DNA of 64,000 nucleotides from Mytilisepta virgata (taxonomy: Eukaryota > Mollusca > Bivalvia > Mytilida > Mytilidae). Location of the stretch: positions 56,238,230 to 56,302,229 of the forward strand of contig CM051516.1 of NCBI GenBank assembly GCA_028015205.1. The letters are read 5' to 3'. A program made the translations under genes and the position numbers. Positions 43,801 through 53,200 of the stretch are shown here, piece after piece. A model generated the notes under the pieces. It was given only the letters and a program-made list of their open reading frames with translations, was not told the origin of the DNA and made no database searches. The stretch's first letter is position 1, and every line of letters begins with the position of its first letter.

Positions 43801-45192
43801 CAGAATTGGCCGAAGGAAGTTACACGTTACTTGCATGATTCTTGGTGGTGTAGCCTGCATCTCCACTATATTTACTATGTTATACGCCAGCGAAGGTGAA
43901 GAAATTACAAGTTTAAATATTTCTTTATTTTTAGTTGAAATTTGTAGAGGTTAAATCATATTCAAAAAATGTCGTATTTTAGTCCATTAATCGTTTTCCC
44001 CATTTGTTTTACGAATTATTAAACTATGAAATTAGACAACTTTCATTGCATTTTATTTTATTTTCCCCTTTTCATAGATCTACAGCCAATAACTGTTACT
44101 CTAGCAATGCTCGGTAAAGTTGGAATTGCAGCTGCTTATGCTATAATATATGTCTGGTCTTCGGAACTATTCCCAACTACTGTAAGGAATGCTGGTGTTG
44201 GGTTAAGTTCAACTTTAGCAAACGTCGGTGCCATGATTTCACCATATATTGCCGATATAGTAAGACTTTTAACTACATTTTTGTAATAAACGGATTTTGT
44301 TTTACATTTGGATATTGGAACACTACACTAAAAACAAACTAACCACACTTTTATTGTTGTTCTTCATCTCAAACGCCCCTCATTTTCTCTTCAACACTAA
44401 ATATTTAATTTTGGCAACATATTTAAATATATAGTATACCATTCATTTAAGCATCGTTAATTATAAATCTAAACATGCAGACATAACTCATACTGTATAT
44501 AAATTACAGTTATTGAGTTTTTTTTAAAAATATGTTATGATGTTAATTTTTAATTTAAAGATTTAAAACTTGAAGATAAAATACCAACCATAAAGTTCAA
44601 ATGTTTTGTTTTCGTGTGTATTTATAACCGTTTCCTTTTTCATGAGATATTGTTTTTTTTTATTTCAGAATAAAGTGGTTGCTGGACATTTAGGACGTGC
44701 TTTACCGTTCGTAATATTTGGTGGTACGTCAGTTTTGATCGGACTTCTAGCTATACTTTTACCAGAAACACACAATCAAAGTCTACCAGAAACAATTGAA
44801 GATGGAATTCAATTCGGGAAGTACGTTTTTATCCATGGGTTTTTATTTTCTGTGTATATTAATGAAGTCCTTATCCAACAAGTTTTACCATGCAATGTCA
44901 GCGAAAATTAGAAACAATATCAGCATGGTCAATAAAGGTCCTGCTCATAACAAATAATAAAAATAATAATATAAACAAATTCTTACAGTTTCATTTTAAA
45001 TATATTTAATTCCAGGCTCTGTAAAAAGAATTCGCTATTTTCATTTTTTTTATTCGTTTGCTTGACCTAAAAATTATAATCTATTGCAGGAAACAACCCA
45101 CACATTACAAAGACAATACCAATGGACAACATATACCTGAGAAAACAAAATTTGCAAATGACTCAAATATATTTGAAACCTCCAGATTGTGA
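31742..45192 (+). CDS. SLC22-family organic ion transporter, gene 2 (10 exons)
   Basis: Ten exons join into 550 codons plus TGA: 31742-31884, 32331-32535, 34807-34910, 35233-35387, 37761-37929, 39251-39463, 43669-43895, 44078-44259, 44669-44820, 45090-45192. All junctions are GT-AG and in frame. Landmarks match gene 1: GEFGPYQKR, outer loop with glycosylation sites NDT and NKT, GLGSLSDIIGRKR, GMELVGPSKRVWAG, LIPESPRWLI, GYYGLSLNTGNLSG, LLDRIGRRKLH, LFPTTVRNAGVG, and LLPETHNQSLPETIEDG. Exons 3-9 have exactly the sizes of gene 1 and every intron has the same phase, so the two arose by tandem duplication. The tail (ending FETSRL) and the outer loop differ most, suggesting different substrates or regulation. 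Function: probable plasma-membrane organic cation or carnitine-type transport. Confidence 0.95.
32331..32535 (+). CDS. SLC22 gene 2, exon 2
   Basis: Outer loop starting CALPNWSNDTYEIQ, one codon longer than in gene 1. The acceptor (ttttaatgaatag) is preceded by a TTTA microsatellite that serves as the pyrimidine-rich tract. Confidence 0.92.
32597..32815 (+). mobile_element. tRNA-related SINE with ATCC tail
   Basis: The head reads ccgcctcggtggtctcgtcg, like a tRNA-derived A-box region; the body ends ccactggacgttaaacaata, then cattcatccatccatcc repeats. This resembles bivalve Meta/Deu-type SINEs from memory. A convincing B box was not found. It lies about 60 bases past exon 2 of SLC22 gene 2. 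Confidence 0.6.
32960..33870 (+). repeat. AGAACC/GGTTCT tandem array (unit about 26 bp)
   Basis: Two blocks (32.96-33.23 and 33.48-33.87 kb) are built from variants of ggttctaccctagaaccat with a period near 26 bases, separated by about 250 bases of unrelated AT-rich DNA. The array is dense in ttctagaa and gaacNNgttc palindromes. In intron 2 of SLC22 gene 2. Confidence 0.9.
34807..34910 (+). CDS. SLC22 gene 2, exon 3
   Basis: QNLVCDDALKTSHAAM, helix 2 and the first half of motif A. Same 104-base size as in gene 1. Confidence 0.92.
35233..35387 (+). CDS. SLC22 gene 2, exon 4
   Basis: Second half of motif A (IIGRKRTLYIS), helix 3 and helix 4. The acceptor tttttacggtag is somewhat weak. Confidence 0.9.
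36139..37101. mobile_element. PIF/Harbinger-like transposon, 963 bp
   Basis: Ends gggcctggttttcgaaagtg are perfect inverted repeats for over 20 bases and are flanked by the 3-bp direct repeat CTG (36136-36138 and 37102-37104), a CWG-type duplication known from Harbinger elements. Subterminal regions carry many copies of tcttaggac or its complement. A minus-strand Myb/SANT-like frame lies at the left end. No DDE transposase is visible, so it is probably an internally deleted copy. In intron 4 of SLC22 gene 2. Confidence 0.93.
36206..36499 (-). CDS. Myb/SANT-like DNA-binding protein fragment of the Harbinger element
   Basis: The frame starts MKRNPNFTSEELRILLHEVE and continues KTTKNKAWKTVCSKINA, the pattern of the Myb/SANT-like domain that Harbinger elements encode beside the transposase. 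The first helix and the K-x2-W core of helix 3 are seen; the tail after residue 60 runs into the subterminal repeats of the transposon and reads as low-complexity sequence, so the frame is truncated. In autonomous elements this protein carries the transposase to the nucleus and binds the ends. Confidence 0.7.
   Translation of the reverse strand: MKRNPNFTSEELRILLHEVEKNKTLLFSRLTNTAIKTTKNKAWKTVCSKINAEDQPKRYPNLCDNLKTITRHVVRRPKIRTDLRMNPNLGLYRKHVL
37761..37929 (+). CDS. SLC22 gene 2, exon 5
   Basis: GMELVGPSKRVWAGIV, helices 5 and 6, ending at SYWW. The acceptor lies 660 bases after the end of the PIF/Harbinger insertion. Confidence 0.92.
38548..39035 (+). pseudogene. LINE 3' fragment with RT zinc-binding tail
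   Basis: The frame 38583-38903 reads MRISDNILEIERGKYKKI, then RICQKCHINLIEDEKHFFFV and CPRYNIFRQEFF: the Cys-Cys-His-Cys tail that follows reverse transcriptase in many non-LTR elements (zf-RVT type). It ends with ccatgcatttcaataaag, a typical LINE 3' end. A second copy at 52.99-53.2 kb starts at the same point (ttgaaaatagaaagaat). In intron 5 of SLC22 gene 2. Confidence 0.8.
39251..39463 (+). CDS. SLC22 gene 2, exon 6
   Basis: LIPESPRWLISQGKKEEA and the cytosolic loop to helix 7 (LIIFLNW). Donor gtgggt. Confidence 0.92.
39530..39735 (-). mobile_element. Small MITE-like element, copy 2
   Basis: Terminal inverted repeats ctgtaaattcagaaattatt and its near complement at 39712-39735. Inverted relative to copy 1 at 14584-14730 and about 60 bases longer inside. 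In intron 6 of SLC22 gene 2. Confidence 0.8.
40948..41366. repeat. 40-bp direct repeat bracketing 340 bp
   Basis: The text tttactatatctaatattag plus tatctttggattgttatttt occurs identically at about 40948-40987 and 41327-41366. The bracketed stretch includes a GC-richer piece (gcctccgcatggtggacc) and is not recognised. Confidence 0.8.
43669..43895 (+). CDS. SLC22 gene 2, exon 7
   Basis: FVVSMGYYGLSLNTGNLSGD, helices 7-9 and LLDRIGRRKLH. The exon best conserved between the two genes. Confidence 0.93.
44078..44259 (+). CDS. SLC22 gene 2, exon 8
   Basis: LQPITVTLAMLGKVGIAAAY, SSELFPTTVRNAGVG and part of helix 11. Confidence 0.93.
44669..44820 (+). CDS. SLC22 gene 2, exon 9
   Basis: Helix 12 and the LPETHNQSLPETIEDGIQFG signature; donor gtacgt. 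Confidence 0.93.
45090..45192 (+). CDS. SLC22 gene 2, exon 10 (C-terminus)
   Basis: Polar tail KQPTHYKDNTNGQH ending FETSRL before TGA. Both paralogues end in SRL, a possible PDZ-type or sorting C-terminus shared since duplication. Confidence 0.9.
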
Positions 45193-46082
45193 TGTTTTCC
45201 TGATGCTATGTTTTGTTTTTTTTAAACATACTCGAAACCCGTAACATTGTGTGCACTTGACATCTATGTATTTTGATTATTTATAATACAAAAACGACCA
45301 AAGTCCCACTTAGTTGCACTGCTGCTTCATATTAAAATTTCTGGCTGTTGATGGACGATGATGGTCTCGTTGATTTAATTTATTATTTTAACTTTCAAAT
45401 CGTGGATATTTCTCTTTCTACATTGTTCTAAGCAGTAGTTTCACACTTTTGAGGAATATTGTGTCTTCATTTCACAAATGATTCGTATTTGTGATGTGTT
45501 CAGCAACTTTATCAGCATTGCAAAAATACTGTCAATTACATTTTGATTCTTTTTTTTTGCGATCCTGAGCAAGACTGATATGACATAATTTCACGAAATA
45601 TGCATATATATAGTGCTCGTATTGTAGAATGTGGTTGTGCTTATTAATTCATCATTATATCTTTAACCGGATTTCCAACATTTTGATCTCGAGCACTGCT
45701 AATGAGTTGTCTGTAAACGAAATGGCCATACAGTGCATCACATTCATTCGGTATTTTGTGATACATTTTATTGTAAACATCTTCAGTTTTTGTTACGAAA
45801 TAGGAATTTGTTTGGCTATTAAATTGATATGTCTTTTGCTGGATTTAATGGCCTACTCACTCTGACATGCCATCTCATCATACAACATGTCCGAATAGAC
45901 ACTTCATTAGATTTTTCCACTTGTGGCGGGTGCCTTTTAATTCAGCAGGATATGCCCACCCATCCTTATTATAAGATACCATTCCCGACTTTTCCTGTAG
46001 TTTACATAACTGGCGCTTTTGTTTTCGTATGACCCCAGTGTATTTCTCTTTCTTTTTCAGTGTGTGGTATTCTTACGTTTTT
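45193..46082. other. Downstream region of SLC22 gene 2, nothing further recognised
   Basis: AT-rich, with no canonical AATAAA near the stop and no exon-like frame. The transcript end cannot be placed. Confidence 0.5.
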
Positions 46083-46603
46083 AGCTCACCTGGACCATAG
46101 GGCCATGTGAGCTTTTTTCATCACTTGGCGTCCGTCGTCGTCCGTCCGTCTGTAAACTTTTATATTTTGATCTTATCCTCTGAAACGCCTAGGCAAAATG
46201 AACTGAAACTTGGTATGAAGCATCTATGGAAGGACCATTATAAATTTGGCATATTTTGTTCTGGTCAAAGAACTTATATGGCCGCCATGATGAATTCCTA
46301 TTTCTGATTTTTCAAAATTTCAAAAAAATAATTTCAGAAACCGCAAAGCCAAATGAGCTGTAACTTGGTATGAAGCATCTGTAGAAGAACATTTATAAAG
46401 TCTACATATTTCGTCCTGGTCGGACAGCTAATATGACGGCCATGATGAATTCTTATTTTTGATTGGTCAAAATTTCAAAACTTCTCTCCTCTGAAACCAT
46501 ATAGTCAAAATAACAGATATCTATGGAAGGTCCATTACATTTTTCACTTGAAATAAAATGGATTGATTGTGGAACTGGAACTGGAATTCTTTTGAGCCTC
46601 TTG
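46083..46603 (+). mobile_element. Palindrome-headed element, family A, copy 3 (short)
   Basis: Full start hairpin (agctcacctggacc / gggccatgtgagc), then the cgtccgtcgtcgtccgtccg head, then about two modules like those of copy 2 (tcctctgaaac, tggtatgaagcatct). It ends gagcctcttgg. The small 3' hairpin is eroded. Confidence 0.8.
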
Positions 46604-46614
46604 GTATATTTTAA

Positions 46615-46985
46615 GGATGTTTGCTGGTCATGTGTTTGAATTTTTGTCAGATGTTCAGAATCATCTGATTTTATCCATTTAAATGTAATAATTCATTTTT
46701 CTCGCTAACACCCATGTTTCTTTTCATGAAAAATAATAAGCCATTTGTAAGAAATCTTATGAAATGCTTGTTATTATTTAATGGTTTTTGAGAAATAAAA
46801 ATTTTCAATGATAAAGTTAAGTAAAATCAAGAGAGCATATTTTTCTCGCCAAATTTTTAATGGCTAATATCTCGGCACACGGACCTATAATTTTTTTTCG
46901 CTCTTTTATTTCATTTATTAATCCACTATCAATATTTACCAGTGTTATGAAAAGCTTGTTGTTTGAAACTAAACAGCAAACATCC
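46615..46985. mobile_element. MITE flanked by TTAA, 371 bp
   Basis: Terminal inverted repeats ggatgtttgctg and cagcaaacatcc are bounded by TTAA on both sides (46611-46614, 46986-46989). TTAA duplication fits piggyBac or Kolobok superfamilies. Its left end touches the 3' end of family A copy 3. Confidence 0.88.
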
Positions 46986-47365
46986 TTAAGCGACTGATCT
47001 TTGTGTATTTTTTGTTGTTATTTAGTAACAATGGTTTTGTCCTTTGGGCTTTTGATTTTCATGCTCTGCTTAGTGCATTAGTTATTAAACATAATCCGTT
47101 GAGACATTAGTTGAATTGACATCCGGGTAATTCAGATCATCAGTATTTGCAAGTCATGCAAAGCAAGAATTACTATCATATGATCATCGAGATTATGAAT
47201 CCAATACTTCGATGTAACTAAGAAATCAACGCGTAATTTGGGAAATTTAAAATGCTGAACACTGCTATTAAAGTACAGACCAAACTACAGAAGTTATAGT
47301 GTGATATTCAAGATGGGTTCTATATTGGAAACAAAACTATTCCTTCTGATGAGCGGAAATAAATT

Positions 47366-47371
47366 TTTATT
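47366..47371 (-). terminator. Polyadenylation signal of the LRR gene
   Basis: AATAAA on the minus strand, about 55 bases after the stop codon. Confidence 0.55.
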
Positions 47372-47424
47372 AGTATTAAAATTGTGGCAGACTTTAAGAA
47401 TCACATGAAAGGTATCCCTGTTAC

Positions 47425-48750
47425 CTAGCAGGTAGGAATAATGTTCCGTTTGAAGTCGTCCATGGTCATATGAATATTGGCACAGGAGCCTTGAATGGTT
47501 GTTTTAAGTCTATTGTGCCATGTTTTCATCCATGCCAAATTCAAACATGTACATTGTACCTTTGTATTACTCATGTCAAGTGATGTTATGTTCGTATTTC
47601 TGATTGCTTCCGGTACTGTTGTAAGTCTCGTTCCGTCTAACGACAAATACCATAACGCCGGAAGATTCATAAATGCCAAAGAATCGACGTTAAATATAGG
47701 ATTATCAGACAAGACAATATTTGCAACAGAAGGAAGTTTCTGAAAATCCTGTTCTCGAATAGAATATATCATTCCGTTTGTAAGGCTTAATACTGTAACG
47801 TTAATGTCGTTGATTGCAGTTGGAACACTTTCTAGTTTGGTATTGGATATAGTAAGGTAGTAAAATTTGGGTTGAGGTTTTACTTGATACGCTGCTTCTG
47901 TTATTTCTGTTAGATAGCTGGATGAAATTTGTACCTGGTAGACTTTATCTAAATCCTTAAATATTGCTGGAATTGTTGTAAATGCATTGTTTTCAAAAGA
48001 TATTGTTGTTATATTATGCAACCCTCGAAAGGCTTCTTCGGGGAGTTCTGTCAACAAATTATTTCCTTTCAGTGCTAAATAATTCAAATTAATAAGTCGA
48101 TTAATTTCCATAGGGATGTTGGAGAAGTTTGTTGAAATCACCTCTAGATAGCCTAAAGTTCTTTCAAATCCTGTGAAAGCGTTGTCGGGAAACTTGGTAA
48201 ATGGAAGTGCATAAATACTTAACATTAGAAGATTTTTCAGACGACGAAGAGACATCGGCCATGACATCATAAATCGAGATCCGAAAGATATTCCAACTAA
48301 AGATTTAGATATGTTGGTTAAAATTTCTTCATCTAGGTTTGTCATTGGATTATATTGCACATTTAATCCTATCAAATTCTGAAGATGCGTCACGGCTTTT
48401 GGTATGGCTGTCAGTTGATTTCCGTCTAAGCGTAGAACGTCCATGGTATTTTCAGAACCCGCGAAAGCATGGTCATCAACGTAAACAATGCTGTTGTTTG
48501 AAAAATATACTTGTTCTAATTGGACATTTATAAATGCACGAGCCTTTATTGACCTGATGTTATTGTTGCTAAAATCTATAATCCATGTTCCACCAGATTT
48601 ACTCAGCTTTGGAATTTCTGTTAGGTTTAATCCATTGCAGTATGCACGAGATCCGGAATAACTTGTACAATTGCATGGTGGTGGAACTGGGCAAATAAGT
48701 GCAGAGAGGTGATGTATCCTCAGAAAAACTAAGCAGATTTGTGCTAAAAC
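47425..48750 (-). CDS. Secreted leucine-rich-repeat protein, last exon
   Basis: The frame opens at a splice acceptor (ttaatttcag) at 48750 and runs 441 codons to TAG. It begins VLAQICLVFLRIHHLSALIC, likely the second half of a signal peptide, then a cysteine-rich LRR N-cap (CPVPPPCNCTSY...YCNGLNLTEIP), then about ten leucine-rich repeats (LTAIPKAVTHLQNLIGLNVQ, LNYLALKGNNLLTELP, LWYLSLDGTRLTTVPEAI), and a C-cap (VQCTCLNLAWMKTW...C). No membrane helix follows, so it is probably secreted. The internal ATG at 48444 is not the real start because it would cut off the N-cap. The first exon was not found. Such proteins are often labelled as the non-catalytic Oplophorus luciferase subunit type; ligand unknown. 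Confidence 0.88.
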   Translation of the reverse strand, partial: VLAQICLVFLRIHHLSALICPVPPPCNCTSYSGSRAYCNGLNLTEIPKLSKSGGTWIIDFSNNNIRSIKARAFINVQLEQVYFSNNSIVYVDDHAFAGSENTMDVLRLDGNQLTAIPKAVTHLQNLIGLNVQYNPMTNLDEEILTNISKSLVGISFGSRFMMSWPMSLRRLKNLLMLSIYALPFTKFPDNAFTGFERTLGYLEVISTNFSNIPMEINRLINLNYLALKGNNLLTELPEEAFRGLHNITTISFENNAFTTIPAIFKDLDKVYQVQISSSYLTEITEAAYQVKPQPKFYYLTISNTKLESVPTAINDINVTVLSLTNGMIYSIREQDFQKLPSVANIVLSDNPIFNVDSLAFMNLPALWYLSLDGTRLTTVPEAIRNTNITSLDMSNTKVQCTCLNLAWMKTWHNRLKTTIQGSCANIHMTMDDFKRNIIPTC

Positions 48751-48817
48751 CTGAAATTAAAAGTTGAAACTTTAAAACAAATCTGACCCAAAATAACAAC
48801 TAGGGTTACATGCAGTG

Positions 48818-50059
48818 ATCAAAGCTCACAAAATGATACTCCCGCCGCTTGCAACGTCCATGTTATAGAAAGAGAGACCCCTAAATGATTTTGACCAATA
48901 AACACAATAGGAAGTGCACATGAAGAATCTGAGAAAGCTTCAAGTGGTAACATTTTGGAGGAGTTGCCGGTACAAAGTAATGTTGGACGGAGGAAATCCA
49001 TGTTTTGGTAAGTCCTTGTTTTGGAAAAAGGAACTACAAAAATGATTTTGACCAATAAACAAAATAAGGGGTGCACAATGGCATTATATGGTTAAGAATC
49101 TGAAAAAGTTTCATTAAATTATAAGTGGTTAAGGAGGAGTTGCGGATACAAAATGCGTACCCCACCCCATCTAAAAGAAACACATCTCCCAGAAAGATTG
49201 TGATGATTTTTGGCCACAAACAAAATAGGAGGTGCACAATGGCATTATATGGTTAAGAATCTGGGAAAGTTTCATTAAAGTATGATGAGTGGTTTAGGTG
49301 GAGTTGCGGATACAAAATGGGTAGTTGGACGAAATGATCTTGACCAGTAAACAAATATGAGGGTGCACAAAGGGATTATATGGTTAGGAATCTGAGAACG
49401 TTTCATTTAATTATGATAAGTGTTTAAGGAGGAGTTGCGGTTACAAAATGCGTACCCTTCCCCCTTTCGAGAAGTATAACAGTTCCCAAAAATGATTGTG
49501 ATGATTTTGGCCACAAATAAAATAGGATGTGCACGTTGGCATTATATGATAAAGAATCTGAGAAAAGTTCATTAGATTATAATAAGTGGTTTAGGCCGAG
49601 TTGCGGATACAAAATAGGTACCCCATAACCCCAATATAAAGCATTGGCAAAGTTCATGTCCCCAAAATTCAATTTGACCAAAAAAACATAATTATTATAG
49701 GAGGTGTACAATGGCATTGTATATTAAAGACTCTGAGAAAGTTTCATTAAATTATGATTGGTTTAGGAGGAGTTACTGATGCCAAATGGATACCCCCCAT
49801 ACAAGGCAATGGTAAACTCCATGTTTTGGGAATAGAAACCGTAAAAATAATTTTTACCAACTGAAATAGAAGATGCACAATGGTATTACATGATAAATAA
49901 TCTGAGAAATTTTCATTAAATTATTATAAGTGGTTTAGGAGGAGTTGTGGATACAAAAGTGGAACATATTGTTACTGGACGGGCGAACGGACTGTCGAAC
50001 GGACAGACGGACGTACTCCCCATTCACTATAGGTTTACGCTTTACAAAGCGGGGCATCA
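48818..50059 (-). mobile_element. Palindrome-headed element, family C, tandem modules
   Basis: Read on the minus strand: a hairpin cgctttgtaaagcg (50038-50051), about 25 bases, a head acgtccgtctgtccg and similar, then about seven modules of 130-170 bases marked by gtgcac and by aactcctcctaaaccact. The module text differs from family A although the plan is the same. It lies in the intron upstream of the LRR exon. Confidence 0.75.
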
Positions 50060-50065
50060 CCATTC

Positions 50066-51513
50066 TTATTACTTTGAGCAACCTATTTTAAGTGTTAGTA
50101 CTGGTGCCTTGTGAAATTGTATCCAACTGTAACGTCTAATAATATCAGGTTCAAAGAAAACCTCATGGGTGCATTTTTTATCATTTGCTGGGGTCTTTTT
50201 TGACGATTTATTCTCTATCTCCCTTTTTAACCATGATATTAACCGTTTAATTAATAAATTGTCATGTACATCTCTTGTTTAATCAAATCTGAGAAATGCA
50301 CCAATGTATAAACAATTGTTTACAACTAACACATTTTATGTATAAAATTAATTCATGTCCTCCGTTACTCTTTAAAACATTTTTATTACCAGTCCATTGT
50401 AATGTTCTTTATAGGAATACAGAAAATATTAAATGAAAGGTTATTTGCTTTTTTTAACCGCCAAGGGGATGTTTTCTTTTAATTATCTGTTATAATACTA
50501 ACTTACTACAATATGATTTTCAGCCATTTGCATTTCCGTTTGAAGAATAATATGATGTCCCTATTTAAAATTAAGCTGGTACTTCAGAACTGAAATCTTG
50601 TAAATTGTGTTGACGACCTTGATCATTATCTCTATACGGTGGATGACACGATTGAAACTTTGTTTTAATGTGATATCTTATAATAAATACAACTCTTACT
50701 TTGAAAGCATTATGTTTGGGTAGTAGATGACAAAGACAGGCTGTGTCATTTCGGTGGGAAGTACATGTATACATAAATACCGGTTCTCTAAGGCAGCAAC
50801 CATACGGCTGGAGTGTTGAAGATTTTTTATTCTTGATCGGCAAGGATTACACATAAAGAGCTAGCTCGGTCATTTTTTGGGAGGTATTGACATAAAAATA
50901 AATGTATAGCCAGAAATATAAAACAAAGACTAAAAAAGCAGGTTTTTTTTTGCAAGTGAGGGGAATCTTTTCTCCACACAATTATGCCATATCCGTTCTT
51001 TATGATCTCCGATGATAAGATATACTGCCCTCACTATAACAAAATGGTTTCTGACTATAAATAACATTTGATGGGATTATAATTTTAAAATTTTGACAAC
51101 TTGGGTCAAAATCTAGAGTTTGTTACGTACTTCACAGTGGGTTTTTAATATGTCGTTTTAAAAACCGTTTTACATTGACAATTATGGGTAAAGGTCAGTT
51201 GATTTTATCCATTTTTTCTCCTGTTATTGCCGTTTACAATTGCCATTGTTATAAGTTATTGTGTAAAAACAAATTAAATCGGATTAACCTTCTTCGGTCA
51301 GTTTACGCTTCGTGGTTTATATATGAAGCAAGTTATATCGTATAACCTGTTCCAAAATTGAAAACAATCCTGAAATAAATTTCTTCGGAAATTATAAAAT
51401 TGAGAAAAAAACATCTTTTCAGTTCACTGGTCTATGAAATAAAAAACTTTAACCAACTAGAAGGGGTCAATAAAGTTTGGACAAATTAAAAAAACCAATA
51501 CAAAACAAATAAC
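50066..51513. other. Nothing recognised
   Basis: AT-rich with short frames only. The missing first exon of the minus-strand LRR gene may lie here or farther right, but no signal-peptide start with a proper donor was found. Confidence 0.5.
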
Positions 51514-52136
51514 AATGCCGAGTGGTCTAGGTAGTTTGTCATGACTACTAATGGTCACTAGCCTATTAACAGTGGGGTTGTGAGTTCGAATCTCTTCGGG
51601 GTGTGTTCGATTCCGATCTAAATTGACAAGGATTGCCAATTTTCCTACCGAAGGTCGGTGGTTCTCTCCGGGTACTCCGGCTTCCTCCACCGTATCTGTA
51701 TCTGTATCTTCATATATTCTGCCAATATTCAGTACGAAGTAATAAATCCAATAAAAATCCAATCACCAATAGAATATTAATACAGCCTGTACACAATAAA
51801 AGTATATCAATATATTCCTTCACCAATATCACATATCAAGTCTTATTCACGAAATTTAGAATATATTTACTTTTAATTAATAGTAACTTACAGTCCACAC
51901 ACAACTACAACTTAGCTAAATTTGACTTTCTTAAGTTTTTCTTTCCAGTGCTTAGGAGCTTGTATCTTTGCATATGCAGGTTATATATAAGTGTTCTACA
52001 AGCAGGTGCAAGCTAATAAAGCTAATAAAGCTACACAGATCACTAGTTTGGTGCAAGCAATAAAAACTGGCCGCCGCGAAATAGCCAGATGTACTGAAAA
52101 CGGCGTAAAACCACAACTAAACAAACAAAAAAAACC
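51514..52136 (+). mobile_element. tRNA-derived SINE, copy 1, interrupted
   Basis: A-box region tggtctaggtag (51523-51534) and B box gttcgaatc (51584-51592), then aaggattgccaattttccta, gttctctccgggtac and ggcttcctccacc. Compared with copy 2, about 366 extra bases (51692-52057) follow before the shared tail aataaaaactggc...gtaaaaccacaactaaacaaa. Ends in an AAAC-type tail. Confidence 0.9.
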
Positions 52137-52989
52137 AACATTCCATTAGCTCTAGATTTTAAAATCTAAATCTGAGCACCGAAACTCAGAAAGATCAGCA
52201 TCAGATACAAATGAGATAGTTAGATAAATTTGTGTATTTTGATTGAAGCAAGAAATATTGTATCGGAGTCGAAAGAAATCATTGACAACAGAGAACAAGG
52301 AAAAACTTTCCAGATACTCTTGAAGAAAAGTTCTTATTCGTGTAAATTTAAGAAATCTGTTACATGTTTCCAAAATAATAAATGTTACCAGCTTTTTAAA
52401 TATTTTTCAACTAGCAAAAATTTTTATTACGATTCGCAATATCCGCTGTACGTTAATAGGCCGGAACAGTTCCGGATAATAGTCATGGTTTAGCATTTCC
52501 TGTTTGTTGTGAAAACGTGACTCGTTGAAGATTTGTGGTGAGATCCAAAACATTTTAATTTTGTGAAAAACTTAAGACCTTAGCCATGTCTTTAATAATA
52601 AATTTCATAAGAGTTGGGCACATTCATAAATATGTCCAATAACTACGACGTCTATGACTATATATGTGCGCGGTAGCCCGACATCTAGTAGATTTTTTTC
52701 TTTTATATCACGAAATATTGGACCTAATATATTTAACATAAAGACCTGGTACAAAGATTCCTGTGTTATCTATCAATGTGCTATGTAATAGCCAGCTTAT
52801 ACTGAAAAATCCCAAGAGATCTAAGTCTCATCTTTGAGTGCCAACCTGTCATAATTAAAAATTTATTTAAAAAAAATACTTTCATGTTACAATTTATCTA
52901 ATGTCTGTCTTTTATTTCCTTCAAAATGAATAATCTGTAACATCCAATAATCATTTTACCAAGATACAACATTAAACTTATTATTAATT
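52137..52989. other. Nothing recognised
   Basis: Short frames only (longest 87 codons, compositionally unremarkable). No repeats shared with other parts of the window were noticed. Confidence 0.45.
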
Positions 52990-53200
52990 GAAAATAGAAA
53001 GAATGTTATAAATATGAGAATAAGTGATCATGTTTTAGAAATTGAAAGAGAAAGTAACAAAAAAATTTAAAAGAATTATATGCCAAATGCAATTGAAATA
53101 TAATTGGAGATGAAAACCATTTCTTTTTTATATGTCCAGTATATAATACTTTTAGATGTGTTCTTTAATAATGTTTTAACTAAATTACCAGATATAAATG
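52990..53200 (+). pseudogene. LINE 3' fragment, second copy, degraded
   Basis: It follows 38.55-38.78 kb with many small deletions (ttgaaaatagaaagaat, gagaataagtgat, tttaactaaattaccagata). The zinc-binding frame is broken several times. Confidence 0.75.

Noticed and set aside
48442..48444. ATG at the beginning of the longest LRR frame as the true start
   Set aside because: The frame stays open upstream and encodes an LRR N-cap and part of a signal peptide back to a splice acceptor at 48750.
51514..51600. tRNA gene
   Set aside because: A- and B-box text is present but there is no complete cloverleaf or acceptor stem; a SINE head fits, with a second copy at 62.4 kb.
51457..51762. Frames reading NRLVTISSHDKLPRPL-like text (also 62160-62423)
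   Set aside because: This is the tRNA-derived SINE head read as protein; the A and B boxes explain the conservation.
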